DNA of 64,000 nucleotides from Torreya grandis (Eukaryota; Streptophyta; Pinopsida; Cupressales; Taxaceae): positions 16,335,001 through 16,399,000 of the forward strand of contig JARHVA010000001.1 of assembly GCA_037957365.1 (NCBI GenBank), in the 5' to 3' direction. Shown one piece after another: positions 49,421-61,999 of the stretch (position 1 is its first letter; each line of letters begins with the position of its first letter). The notes under the pieces are model-generated. The model worked only from the letters and a program-made list of their open reading frames with translations. It made no database searches and was not told the DNA's origin. A program made the translations under genes and the position numbers.

Positions 49421-50669
49421 TATAACATTATTACAAGGAATGATGAGCTAAGAGATCCAACTCCAGATGGCATTTTTTGATGGTCAGACACTCAGTCTTT
49501 TTTTGATACTACAAGCAATGCTTATAATTATTGCGTACTTGGTGACTATGACCTTACTAGACGAATGTGTAGTACCATTAATAGTCAAGATAATATCTTG
49601 AACCATTAAATAAATGTCACAAGTTTGTTCATCTTACCAGACTTGTAATGAGATGACCACTGGTAGACCCACCGTTGAAAAGACTAGACGAAGCTCCATG
49701 ATTCCATAGAAAAATGGAGGTACACAACTTCATACAATGCCTTGAAGCATTTTATGACACCGAAAGTGATCGTATGAGATCATTAGTGCATCTCTTTGAT
49801 GGAACTATCACAAGGTGGTGATGCACGCATCATGAGTGACTCCTTTATTAGGATCAAGTATGCTCTATTTTTCATCATTAGTTCTACCATGATAACAAAG
49901 TTAGGGGATTAATCAATTACAATGGCATACAAGCATCAAAACCTCACATTGAAGCATGTGAAACAATGTGGAGGGATGAAGTGACATACTTACCAGATTA
50001 CTTATGGGTCCATGTATTTTATGGGATGTTATGAAATTGGGCATGGTCATGGTATGTTAATGAAGAGTGACACATGGGTACCGGGTTCTAGCATGTATTA
50101 AAGGAGAGCATGAAGTCAGCACTATCTTATTCTTCACTAAAGCTAGGTTTGTGCCTCACTCTCCAATCCATATGTGAAACAGTTGTAGGTGACCCAAGTC
50201 CCTTGAAAGACCATTTGAGGAGTATTCATCATGACTTTGAAGAGGCCCTACACCTTTTCAATGAATCATCAGTACAAGTTTCCACACCATACTTAGTCCT
50301 TTATCATGATCAGCGCAAAGAAATACATCTAGGCAAATAAAAGCTAGTGTTTTATGTGGAAGAAGGTGAAGGATCCCAATCACATGACCCTTTGTCAACC
50401 CATTTGGATGTCCCTATGAACTATGGCACAAGAGATGTTTGTGATACTGGCACCAATCTAGACAACCCTTACAATGGGCCCATTCTGATTGTTCAACGTA
50501 ATATTGGCATGGAGCAAGAACCAAAGATGGCTATGGTAGGAAATTATTGGACTAAAACATAAATGTCAAAAATATTTGAGTTGGTAAAAGAGTATCAGGA
50601 TGTCTTCTTGAGAAACTATAGTGAAATGAAGGAGTCCACCCATCCTTGGGAAAATTGCATATCAAGCTA

Positions 50670-51930
50670 GTTGAAGGTGCTTGACCAGTTAGAAAATGGC
50701 CATATAGAATAAATCCCAATCTAAAGGCACGAATCAAAGAGGAAATTGATAGTATGTTGTGTGCTAGAGTAATCACCCCCATTGATGAATCTGAATTGGT
50801 TAGTCTTATGGTGATTAGTATCAAGAAGGATAACTACGTCTATATTTATGTGGACTATCAAGTGCTTAATGCATCCTGTGCCATTGATCCCTTCCCTACG
50901 CTATTCATGGAGGAGATCCTTGAAGGTGATGTTGGATGTGAGGTATATACCTTCACAAATGGATTTTTAGGATACCATCAGGTCCAAATAGTTGAAGAAA
51001 ACCAACCCAAAATAATGTTTACCACCAAATGGGTATCTTTTGTGTACACTATCATGCCCTTTAGGTTGAAGAAAGCCCCAGTGATCTTTTCATGAATAAT
51101 AGTTGAAGCTTTTAAGGACTTCATCCACAAGTTCCTCCAAGTCTATTTAGATGATTATAAATTTTATGGTCTAGTCAAAGACCATTGTTCTAACCTACGG
51201 CTTATGCTTGAACATTGTCAAGTCTTAAAAATATCATTAAATTTAAAGAAATACCTATTTACTACACCATTTGGTGTGCTACTAGGACATATTATATGTA
51301 AACAAGGACTTCTAGTAGACTCAATGAAGGTGTCTATTATTCTTCACCTCCTAGCACCCACAAACCAACATGAGGTCTGCACCTTTTTGGGCTATACCAG
51401 TTACTATAGAAAATTCATCCATGGATATGCAAAGATTTCTACACCTTTGAAGGAACTTCTAAAGCATAATGAATACTTCATATAGACAACTTCTTGTAAA
51501 GAAGCTTTTGAAACACTAAAGGACAAATTGGTTACTACTCTTATCCTCTAGTTTTTTGATCGAACAAAACCATTCCATGTCCATGTTGATGCATTTAGAA
51601 TGTTCATTGGTGCAATACTTACACACCTAGGTGAAGGTCACCTGGACCATCTAATCTACTTTGCTAGCAAAAAACTCACTCCAACTGAAAGGAACTATAC
51701 CACTACAAAGCACGAAGCATTGTAAATGGTCTATGCTTTGTAGAAGTTCTAACAATACTTATTAGCCACTCCCTTTGTTTTATATATAAATCATGAGGCT
51801 TTGAAGTACCTTGTCAATAAACTTGTAATACATGGACCTATCTATCATTGGATAGTGTTGTTTCAAGAGTTCCAATTTTCCACCATGGTGAAACCTAGGA
51901 AATCTAATTATGGACCTGATCACTTATCTT
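50670..51930 (+). pseudogene. pol: gypsy pol, reverse transcriptase and RNase H
   Basis: Frame 3. The RT begins 'PVRKWPYRINPNLKARIKEE' and includes 'VDYQVLNA', 'NGFLGYHQVQI', 'TIMPFRLKKAPV', 'YLDDYKFYG' and 'FLGYTSYYRKFI'. RNase H follows with 'FHVHVDAF', 'TPTERNYTTTKHEAL' and 'INHEALKYL'. Stops occur at 51093, 51483, 51549 and later. The order RT, RNase H, integrase separates it from copia. Confidence 0.88.
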
Positions 51931-53225
51931 GAGTTGAGTCTGGAGAACCCCTTTGCACCATTAAAGATGAGTTACCCGATGCTCAACTATTCTATGTCAC
52001 CTATGTACCTAAATAACTCAAGTATATTGCCACTTTTTTGACCTCTAGTTTAATGCCTGATTATTTCACTCTCTATACCAAGAAATAACTTGTAGTTTGT
52101 GTCATGATGAGATTCTTTGACATTGTGTTATGCAACATGAGTGTCCCAAAGTACTATGAAAATTTCATGAAGGAATTATGGGAGGACACTATGTTGGATA
52201 GGTTACTGTGCATAAGGTTTTATTGGCCAGATTATGGTGGCCTACTCTATTTAAAGATGCTAAAGTGTATGTTAGGCAATGTGATATATGTTAGTGCACA
52301 AGAAAATATAACCGAAGAGATGCCATGCCTCTACAACCAATACTTTCTCAAGAACCATTTGAGAAATATGCCATTGATTTTATTGGCCCCATTACTCTAG
52401 TTGTATGATGAATAGGTTCTCGATAAATTATCACCACAACTAACTATCTCATGCACTAGGTTGAAGTTGTTTCAATAAAATATTGTATTGTTGTCACTAT
52501 AGCGCACTTCATCTGGGAGAATATCATCAATAGGTTTAGATGCCCACTAAGTTTCACTAGTGATCATTGTACCCATTTCCTAAATGACATAATTTGTATC
52601 TTGCTAAATGAGTTCATGATTTCACACCAAAAAATAACATTGTACCATCCTCAAGCCAATGGCACTGCCAAGGCCTTCAACAAAATATTAGGCACTAATT
52701 TGATGAAGATTTGCAATATTATCCAAACTGATTAGGATGATAGGGTGTCTACAGTACTATGGGCTTATCGAATAACCTACAAGCATCTAAAAAAAATCTC
52801 ACTCTTCAATTTAGTGTATGGCAAGGAGGCAGTCCTACTGATTAAGTTTTTGATACTGTCTCTACGTATAGCATGTGTAAGATAATTGGATGAAGAGGCA
52901 TCCTGAAAATCATGCTTAGATGTTTTTTTAAAACATTATGAATCCTAGTTCCTCGCTCATTAGAGTCAGGATGTAGGAAAACACAAATAAAAATCATGGC
53001 ATGATCGATACTTAAAGCATAAAACTTTTATTTTAGGCATAAAACTCCTACTATATGACTCCAAGTTTGTGTGCCATCCTAGAAAACATTTGATTCACTA
53101 GGATGGTCCTTTCATCATTCATAGCATTTGACCTACTGAATCATGTTGATTACAAAGGTTGGATGACCAATTCCTTCCTGGGCATTATAATGAAAGTTGG
53201 CTTTGACTGTATTTCACTTTTGAAT
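51931..53225 (+). pseudogene. pol: gypsy pol, integrase part
   Basis: The zinc-binding N-terminus is damaged ('FYWPDYGGLLYL' near 52225 is readable). The core shows 'TSDHCTHFLND' (second Asp) near 52560 and 'YHPQANGTAKAFNK' with the usual Glu position altered. 'WAYRITYK' stands near 52760. The C-terminal tail (52990-53200) keeps 'HPRKHLIH-DGPFII', and no chromodomain was recognised. Confidence 0.78.
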
Positions 53226-53840
53226 AGTTGAAGTATTGTAAATCAATAAGGCTTTTACCATTAGTTTAGGATTCCCTATTTTCAAGAAAAGTGCTACCTT
53301 TGTTACGCGTAAATGTTTCTTAATGTTTTGCTTTTCATTTTGTGGAGGACCATGACTCATTTTAGTGTGGGGTAAAAATAAATCAAAAATCTTAATGTAA
53401 CTTAGGCACATAGATTTCATAGGCATGCAAAGTATCTGGGCATGAAAAGTTATCAGGGTGCAAGGAACCTAGGCATGTAAACCTAGGCATGTAAAGTGTT
53501 AAGGGCACCCAAGTTATTTAAGGCACACAAACTATGAAGCTTAAGGATAGGGTGTTCTCACCATTATTTTGAATTTTGAAAGACACTTGTCTTCCACAGT
53601 AAGGAAAACACATGACATAACTATCATCCACTCTAAAGGAAGGCATGAGATGGGATGTGCCATTAATACAAAAATAATAGTTATGGTAATAAGGGTGCCA
53701 ATGGTGTGACATGACAATACGGTTAAATGAATTAATTGCCAAAAGTGAGGATCAAAGTGTGGTGGCAATTAAGGATCTACATTAATGATATAAAGTGATG
53801 GGCAAAGGAAAGGTATTAATGATGGTGAACCCCCCTTGAG

Positions 53841-53850
53841 CCTATAAATA
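53841..53850 (+). promoter_or_regulatory. TATA-like site between pol and the extra ORF
   Basis: CCTATAAATA lies 290 bases upstream of the ATG at 54136 and about 600 bases after pol. It could be an internal promoter for the downstream ORF. Confidence 0.35.
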
Positions 53851-54135
53851 GGCAAGTTAAACTCTTTTTACATTTTACCTTTGTGAGTATTTGAGATTAA
53901 CAGAGCTAAGAATAAGTGAATATCAGAGAAAATAAAATTGAATCCAAAGTCGAGCAAAGTGAATTCATTTCCATAGTAACCTACAAAGGGCATTACAAAT
54001 TTATGAACAAGTATTGTAAGTTTGGTTATGTAAAATAAATATAAGGGTCATATCAAAAGTTATAGGTTGTAGGTTGTAGAATTCTACCATTAGAGGACAT
54101 TTAAGCTTGAAAAGCTGAAGCAGTCAACCAAAACC

Positions 54136-57100
54136 ATGTATTCATTTGGGAACATTGGAAAACTATGCACCAACCTTTGTTTGCCTCAGAGGGTGATGTG
54201 GACTAAGAAAAAGGCCCAAAGAACTAAACTACCTATGATACCAAAGGAAGAAGAGGTATGTGGAAACATAGTTATTATTAGGGAAGAGACTGTAGAAGAA
54301 CAAGTTCAACATGTAGAGGAAGAAAAAATAACTATGACATAAAAAGAAAGGAAGGCTCAATCATCCCTGGTAAAGAAATCTCCATCATCCCCTCCCTCAC
54401 CTATATTAATTAAGGAAATACAATATCCATAATTGGTGTTGCATGTAGATACTTGGGTCTCCAAGGTTTCCACTTGCATAATCTTTAATTATAATCATTG
54501 ATTGCTTGGAAATGAAGTTGAACTCTATAATGACTATCAGGTCGAGTGCCAGAATAGTAAGAATTAGGCAGTGTTCGATCTTAAGATCTTCAACCAATGA
54601 GATGTCATAGGGTTGTTCCAGCTCTTCAATTTACCATACTTTGGAAAACCCATGGAGGCAATTTAGTTCATTCTCTCACATGTCCATGAGGACTATATTT
54701 ACTTTATCAGGTGCAAAATGAAGATCACACCTAAGAGAATCAATAAGGTCATGGGACTGCAGTGCTTAGGGTTGAGTCTGATTGATGACTTGGTAGACAC
54801 CAAGGATATCCAAAGGATCACCATGATGATCATGTACTAGAAGTAGGCCAAGCCATGCACATCAAGAAACTACAAGATCCGGCCCTCCAAGTTACGATAT
54901 AGATCATTATGACCAAGATCAATGGGACCAATTGATGGAAATAGGTTGACATGGCACACCTCTATATTTCCCACTAAGTTACTCAGGGATTAAAATACAA
55001 CTGGGCTATGTATTTTACCTAGAAGATCATTGAGGATGTAGAGAAGACCCATTTGATGCCTAAGTATAGGTTTTCATGAGGGGTATTCTTTTTCTTAATG
55101 GTTTTTTATGAAATCAACATGCCATATTATAGCTCAAGAGTGCTAAAGTGGATATACCCCTCCACACACAAGTCCCCTACTGAATGTTACAAGGCATTCA
55201 CATGCCCTCAACACATCACCCCCTCATACAAAATCAAGATGAGGTATTGTTTTGATGGGATGAAGGTGACATTCAGGAATGAGTGGCACATCTTGAAGGA
55301 CTTTCCCCCTTAGTTACTGAGCAAGCCTAATTTTCCATGAAGTAACACTTTTCCTTTACATGCATCAGAATGAACCCTTCTAAAGATCTCTCTGCATAGC
55401 TAAAGTTACCATATGAATTCTCGACATGATACTTCATAGACTCTGTGAACCGAATATATGACACACAACCCATTATCTTGGAAGCTAAAAAGATTGATAT
55501 GGAGATTCATACTCTTCAAAAGATGTTTGTCTATCTAGGCAAGAATCCCTATCAAGAGAAGAGGGAGACGTACTTGATGGATATCAAGGTAAAGTAGATA
55601 ATGGTGGGAAAATAAGTGCACCACTTATTCTACATACTGCAACCCCAAAAATATCCCTAAGTCAGCCTCCCTAAGAGAAGCTCCTGAAGGCACCACAATT
55701 AAAGAAGAAATGATCAGAGCTTGGTACCAACACAAGTAGATAATAGGCTCCAAAAAATCATTAGAAGACTACTTAGACCCCTTAACTAGGCCCCACACCT
55801 CTACACCCATCTCCACCTCACCCTTAATCTCCACCTCACTCTTCATCTCCACTTCACCTTTCTCCTTATACACTGCACCCTTCTTCTCCCCAACCTTCAC
55901 CACCCAAATATCCACCTCCAATAGTCCCTCAACCTCCACCTTCTCCTCCACCTCCACCTTCTCTCCTTAAGGTTACTCCACAACCATCTCCTCCAATAGA
56001 ATCTACTTCAGGAATTGCCCAATAACATATCGATGGGCAAGCACCCCATCAAGACATTCCTAAAATACATATTCATAGCTTATATTCTGACTCTAAGAAG
56101 AATCCATCACTGATGCGAGAGGAAAAAGCCACTTTTGATGACTCATTATTTGATGTTGAACCAATGTATGGTGAAGAGGATGGTGAGAAAAAAGAGAGTG
56201 AAAGGGCCATTGGTAGCATTCCCATGGCTACCAACAAAGAGGCCACCTTAGAGTGTGACCCTAGTAAGGGAAAGGAATTGGCCAGGTCTAAGAAAGATCT
56301 TGGTAATGATGCAACTACCAATCCACATAAGCATTATCAATTTGGCATCCTTAACCAAATGCTCTATCTATGGCCACACTTCATTTCAAAGGATGCAACC
56401 TCAGAGACCAGGAAGTAGGTGTCTTTTATCCTAGACATGTATAATGAGGAGTAAGAATTTGAGCTCCTTCAAGATAGCCTGTCCTTGGTACCTGATGCTT
56501 CTGCATTGCCCAAGCGACTATGGGTCGATCCTCAATAGATCTCCACTCTTCTAACAAGCACTGAATTTTTGAAGTTGGCTATGGAGATCATGCACCATAA
56601 CATTTTATCAGATTCTAATGTGCACATTATCGAAAGGAAACATGCCCAAATTATGGGTATGTATAATAAAGAGGTTGTAGTTAAATAAGTGCTCACTAAG
56701 GAAGTGGCCACTTTGAAGTAGCAGATCCAAGAGGCCACAAAGGCAAAAGTGAAAGCTTTGAACCTCTATAAAATAATTTTGCAATAGGTATCGGTACTGG
56801 TAAATGATGTACCTTTTGACAGGGATGCCATAGGCAAGCTATAGACCATAGTAAACTTTCTACTAAAGTGATGCAAGGAATAACTCATGCTGAAAGATGA
56901 GGGACTGGAGCTAGCATAATAGTTCACCATGATAGTAGAAGTTTACAAGTGCACTCTAAAAAGGGTTGGGGAAGTTATCCCCATTTTGGATGGAATTTTT
57001 GCATAGATGGCATGCCCAAATAAAATCTTGGAGACTCAGTTCCAAGCTAAAGAACCCTAGAGGTAGTAGATGGCTGATGTTGCACTCTCAATAAAACACT

Positions 57101-57470
57101 GTGTTGAACATGTCAAAGCATTCAGGGATGTGGAGATGATGGAGGACACAATCAACACACATCATCAATAGTTGAATGAAAATTTTGCATCCCTTTGAGG
57201 ATAGGTTGACAAAGAGGTCTCTACACTTGAATATATCCAAAAAGATGCTACTGCATCCCTAAATGAACTAGTAAAGAAGGCCAATGAAAACTCTTGCCAA
57301 CCCAAAGAGATGAACAAATTGAAAGGGGATCTAAAATAAATAATTACAAAGGTTTTTGAGGTATTTTTGCATTGGGACAATGTTAAGAAGGAGATCTAAC
57401 ATATGGGATTCAAGTTTTTGATAGAAGCCACTAGTGAAACTTAGTCTGGGATGAACCAAGAGCTTAGTGT
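54136..57470 (+). pseudogene. Extra ORF region downstream of gypsy pol, decayed
   Basis: Frame 1 from 54136 reads a charged N-terminal part (Glu-rich, 'EEETVEEQVQHVEEE'-like). It continues into a globular-looking stretch with stops (54500-54840), then shifts frame; frame 3 is clean at 55098-55313. A Pro/Ser-rich tract follows at 55790-55975. After it, frame 1 (56113 on) is acidic and becomes a long Lys/Glu coiled coil up to about 57470, with stops mostly TAG or TAA. The place, between integrase and the 3' LTR, is where Tat/Athila-type plant gypsy elements carry additional ORFs of unclear role. I see no transmembrane segments, so an envelope protein is not supported. Confidence 0.6.
55790..55975 (+). 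repeat. Pyrimidine-rich Pro/Ser codon tract
   Basis: Repeated TCCACCTCAC and TCCACCTTC words encode a proline- and serine-rich linker in the extra ORF region. Confidence 0.7.
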
Positions 57471-57477
57471 GGGGTGA
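57464..57477 (+). other. Polypurine tract of the 22-kb gypsy element
   Basis: TTAGTGTGGGGTGA lies directly before the right LTR. Confidence 0.6.
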
Positions 57478-58465
57478 TGTTGGCCCCAAATTTTTGCTAA
57501 GTATTGTCCATTTTGGAATGAAATCAACATGATATGGAAGGACCATAGTATGAAAGGACCATGGCATGGAACTTGATAGGTATAGAAACATCATGTCATG
57601 GAACCTACAAGGTGTAAGAGGACAATGACATGGATAGACCAATGCGAGAGGAACCAATCAAAGAAGAATTAGTCACAAGGAACCTGAGGACTTAGGACTT
57701 AGAAATAAAGCAAAATACTACGGGAGTGCATGGGAAGTGGGAGCAGTTAAAAGAATGATTCATATGGGACACCCAACCTTATTCATAAGAAGTTTTACAC
57801 CAACCCATAAGGAGAGGAACACATGGCAATAATGATCTAACATAGAGCATGAATATAAGGGGTGCAAAGGCCTGAATCCTTAGGAGAAGAGTTTTTTGAA
57901 TGCCATGACTCCCAATATTTTGGGAGTTTATTAGATAATTACTCAAGTCATTAATGATTGTAAACACTTAGTCAAGGATAAACAAGTATAAATACCCCTA
58001 TTGTAAAGGACTTTGGGGGGTGATGATGAAGATGATAATGGATGGATGTATTGTTAATATTGATACTTAAGCTTAATATATGAAGTTGTGGGTTTTATCA
58101 AACTTATTATATTCATGATGAATAATGTGTGAGTTACTTAGCATGAATTCTGGTGCATCTTTTCTTTTATAAGAAGTAACTCTGAAACTACAATGTTGCT
58201 AATCTATGTAATTATGGTAATAAAACTTAGAACTCCAAGGATCGTAATAGTCTATCTTTGCATTTATGGAATATATAATTGAATACATGTTTGGCATAAA
58301 GAATATAACTAAGTATTACTATACAACAAAAATCTAAGAACAATTTTAAACTACATGCTTTAGGTGAGCGCATAAAACCTTAGTCTTGCATGAAAGGGCT
58401 AACATGCTAGCTCATTGGGCTAGACTTCAGTGTTGATGCTATATTTACAATAGAAAACCCCAACA
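57478..58465 (+). repeat. Right LTR of the 22-kb gypsy element
   Basis: TGTTGG...CAACA, 988 bp, with a TATA-like TATAAATAC near 57988. More diverged from its partner than the other LTR pairs in the window. Confidence 0.92.
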
Positions 58466-58660
58466 CCCCATGAAAAATTTTCAAGTTTGCAAACTTGCAA
58501 ATTGCTCAATGAGTTTCACTTTTTACCAAGCATGCAAATCATGGGATCTAGAACTCCATGAGCAATTTGCAAGTTACACACTTGTAAATTGATCGATGGG
58601 TTTTTCCTCCTATGATGCAAGCCATTCAACCATGGCAAAAATTGGACCTATTTTTTGCAC
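58466..58660. repeat. Degenerate palindromic tandem repeat, right part
   Basis: After the target duplication the array interrupted at 36398 goes on: TTTTCAAGTTTGCAAACTTG, then GGGATCTAGAACTCCATG and AATTTGCAAGTTACACACTT. Confidence 0.72.
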
Positions 58661-58970
58661 CATGAGGTTATAACACCAACCACCATTAATGCATTAATTG
58701 TAGGGATTCTATATGAACTAAGCAATTTGGGGAATTGTTTATCATTTATTTAATTGCTAATTGTGTTTTTTGAGATTTGACAATGACTCTCATGTCATCT
58801 AATCCTTTAACCACATGCCAAGGAAGTACCTGCAAGATTGAGCCATGAATACAAAAATGACTTCCATGTCATTATCACTTTTTTCATGGTAATTTCCTTG
58901 TGTTTTCCACCATTGTTCCTACAATTTGAATTTTTTTGAGTTCTTTACATTCTCATAAAGTTATTTTTAA
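58661..58970. other. Spacer without recognised feature
   Basis: AT-rich. No gene or repeat seen. Confidence 0.4.
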
Positions 58971-58971
58971 A

Positions 58972-60201
58972 TTTGAAGCTTTTGAAATATTAGAGGAGCC
59001 AGAGAAGAAGAAGAAGAAGACTAAGGATAGGAAGGGGGAATCAAGCAAGGATGAGTTAGTTGTAGAATAACCAATTGACCTTTCATCTGAAGACACATTA
59101 GTGGCAAAAGCTTCCACAAATTCAATCCCCATATCTATTATGGTTACAACCCCCATTTCCATTATTCTCCCTCCTCCCACCTATATTGTTCTAAAGGTTT
59201 TAGCACCTCCAACTCCTATCTCTACTCCTTCAACATCTCAGGTTTCCATTTCACCTCTAGTTTCCACTCCACCTCTTGTCTCCTTTTTCCCAGCACATGT
59301 AGTTTCCACTTTACCTACCATTCCAACTATATTGCCTATAATAATAATCCAAGTGAAACCTCTACAATCTATTCAAATGGAAACTCAGGGTTCCCCATCA
59401 ATGGATTCTCAAGATTCCACTCTAATTTCCCTTCCTCTAATTTCACCTTCCCCTTTCATTCCACTCCCTATTTCCATTCCATTCATAATTATTTCCATTT
59501 CATCACCATTAATTTCTAACACCATTCAATAGTACAAAGCCACAAAATCAATCATCCTGACTTTAATCCTACTGACCACTCTAATTCTTGGGGCAAGTAC
59601 TATTTCACTTTCATCCCCACTCAATTTCCTTACACCACCAACCCTGAGTGGTCCCACACATATCAGTGATTTGTTTAATGATTTGTCTTCCACTCTCCCA
59701 CCCATTCCCAAATTCACAATCCCTATGTCTATCCCATATTCCACACTTCCAATAGACATAATTGTTCCATCTACCTCTACCTCTTCCACTTCCACTTTTT
59801 CCACATTACCTTTTGTTGAGATTGGAGAGACTCAAGTCTTTGATGTAAATATAGATTTTCAATCTATTGATGGGATTAAAATTTCACAGGCAGCTCCTGA
59901 TCAATCAATGGTAACATCTACACATGAGTCTACAATTGTCATAATGTCTGCCATTGTAGCAACATGACTGTTGATTCTTAGTGACAATACCCAATAAGCT
60001 AGATGCTACCCCCAGTTGGCTAGCACAATCAATGGGTAAAAAGAGAAAATAAATGATTGATCCCAACACACTAGAATTTTGTCTATCATAGGTCAAGAAG
60101 AAGTCAAAACCTACTCCCAAGACCTTTTCCAAGATATTCAATGATGACAAAGGGGAGGGGTATGTTGAAATTGTAGTACCTCTACTAGATAAATCAAAGG
60201 A
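58972..60201 (+). pseudogene. Ser/Thr/Pro-rich decayed frame of unknown type
   Basis: Frame 1 reads from 'FEILEEPEKKKKK' through a basic acidic mix, then 300 codons very rich in Ser, Thr, Pro and Ile (59101-59810). A charged tail follows ('KKKSKPTPKTFSKIFNDDKGEGYVEIVVPLLDKS') and is cut at 60201 by a small LTR element. Stops at 59068, 59530, 59965, 59995 and 60049 break it. It resembles the Pro/Ser-rich and charged parts of the gypsy extra ORF in composition, so it may be a piece of another gypsy element, but no sequence identity was shown. Confidence 0.45.
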
Positions 60202-60484
60202 TGATAGGAACCTCACTCTCATATAACTAAAAATATTGAATATATTATATTGTATTCCTTTTATGGAAGGAATAGCTCTGTATTACTAGCCTCTTTGAGG
60301 GGCAAACCTCCTATTAAGGCAAGCTCTAATTATAAATAACTTCTTGGATCCTTTAAAATATATTATGCCCATTTATTTATAGTAGTTCTCATCTACCCAA
60401 CTTCTTATTATTATGCATGTGGTAATAAACCACTTATTCCCTATTTTACTAGTTATTCTACTATTATACCCCTCTCTAGGTACA
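60202..60484 (-). repeat. 3' LTR of the gag-only element
   Basis: Matches 62000-62281 over its whole length with scattered substitutions and small indels. Confidence 0.88.
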
Positions 60485-61129
60485 TTTCATTCCATCCCCC
60501 TTAAATATGTTTCACCCTCGAAACATGATAACAATTAGGAAATAGGAGGAGGACCAAATGAAAGCCAGACCATACATATGAAAATAGGTTGAAGACCAGA
60601 TAGAGGCACATCCATGTGTCTTCTTCCACTTCCACTTATTTCACTTGTGCTCAAATATGAACATGCACATCAACAAGTGAACATGAGCACTATAACTAAA
60701 GGTTGAAGTGAAATTTTAACCATGATGATCATATCCTCAAAGCAAAAGTAAGGGTACTCAAAATAGTTGACCTAGTGAGTGAATTGAGGATACATGCCAT
60801 CCCTCTTAGCATTGTTATTTACACACATTGGTTGTGGAGTGGGCACTGCTACCAAGGTATGCATAATTATTTTTGTAGGTGAAGTTGAAGGCTTGGAATC
60901 TTTGGTTACTAGCTCAGATGCTTTTATTTCCATCTTGGACTCTTCAGATGCTATTGCTAGGGCCTACTGGGGTGTATCTAGTGCCAACTTAGGTGCTTTT
61001 GCTTTCATCTTGGGTTCTTCAGGTGTTACTATTGCCCACTCTAGATCTATTGGTGTTGTCATAAGTGCAATTAAAATTGACTTAGTTTCCTCCACAAAGA
61101 TATATTTGATGGCCAAAAGAGGTGGTGTT

Positions 61130-61420
61130 GTGTTGGGATACTAGAAGGAAGATGTCTTGGAGAGTTCCCAATTGATATAGTCTTCAACAAGCTTGGCTAA
61201 GCCTCATGCTTCCATCATAAATTGAGGTTACCATATTTGAACCTCTATTCAAATATCATCTTGAAGTCCACTGATGAAATAATGTTTAAAGAATTCATTA
61301 GATAGGCCTACAATCAGATCAATGATGTGTTCAAATGCTACTTGATATTCTTGAACCATGCGAGTTTGATGAAGTGTAGTCAATGATCTAGATAAAATAT
61401 AAATGTCCATGACAACTAAA
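61130..61420 (-). pseudogene. gypsy-type gag fragment in the small element
   Basis: Minus-strand reading from about 61380 down to 61140: 'LHQTRMVQEYQVAFEHIIDL', 'LSNEFFKHYFISGLQDDI' and 'GLAKLVEDYI'. This is the core pattern of Retrotrans_gag. Stops replace residues near 61256, 61232 and 61208, so it is not translatable as it stands. Confidence 0.7.
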
Positions 61421-61442
61421 ATATAGATTCAACAATTAAAAC

Positions 61443-61466
61443 TCTCTCTCTCTCTCTCTCTCTCTA
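61443..61466. repeat. (CT)n microsatellite
   Basis: About 12 CT units. Confidence 0.93.
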
Positions 61467-61983
61467 TTTTTTTAATACAATAGAGGCAGTCACTAAAAAT
61501 GTGATAACTTTTAAAATACTAAATGAAAATCAAAACTACAAATTGTTCTAGAAAGCTAGAATGAGGCGCATAAAACCTAAAAATGGTTTGATGTGATTCA
61601 TTATAGTCTGAGAGTAGTTTAAAAAAAATCAATCAAGTTTGTTTAGGACAAAAAATGTAGATCTGCACTTGAAACTGCAAGGAAATAACAGATCTAGCTA
61701 ACTTTTGAAAGCTCACAATATGTCATGAAGAATATAAAATTGCTCCATGAAGCTCCAAAATGTGTCTGTAATAATTTTTTTTTCCATAATATCTCTAATT
61801 TTGCAATAACTTCCACTCCCAAAACTAACTTTCTAAAAAATATTCCATTCAACTCAAAATTTATCCACTTTCTGATCATGAGGTTCCCATTAAGGCAAGG
61901 TGAGAGCATACAGTGTACAAAACTAAAAACTCCTAATTGCATAAACTCTTACTAGAAAATATATACATAAATGGCTTTAAAAA

Positions 61984-61997
61984 GAGCTATGATACCA
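61984..61997 (-). other. Primer-binding site of the gag-only element
   Basis: TGGTATCATAGCTC on the minus strand, two bases inside the LTR; close to the initiator tRNA-Met site. Confidence 0.75.
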
Positions 61998-61999
61998 TA

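Larger units (their letters stand above)
36399..58465 (+). mobile_element. 22-kb Ty3/gypsy LTR retrotransposon, host of a nested element
   Basis: LTRs at 36399-37357 and 57478-58465, with a 5-bp target duplication CCCCA at 36394-36398 and 58466-58470. The interior gives gag, protease, RT, RNase H and then integrase, the Ty3/gypsy order, plus a long extra ORF region before the 3' LTR. Without the nested element (39005-47816 and one 5-bp duplication) it would be about 13.2 kb. The LTRs are clearly more diverged from each other than those of the nested element, as expected for an older insertion. A TGG-starting primer site (TGGTTCCATTG at 37361) does not match the initiator tRNA-Met site. Confidence 0.93.

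Noticed and set aside
54136..57470. Envelope gene in the gypsy element
   Set aside because: Position would fit, but I see no signal peptide, transmembrane segment or fusion-type motif; composition is coiled coil and Pro/Ser-rich.
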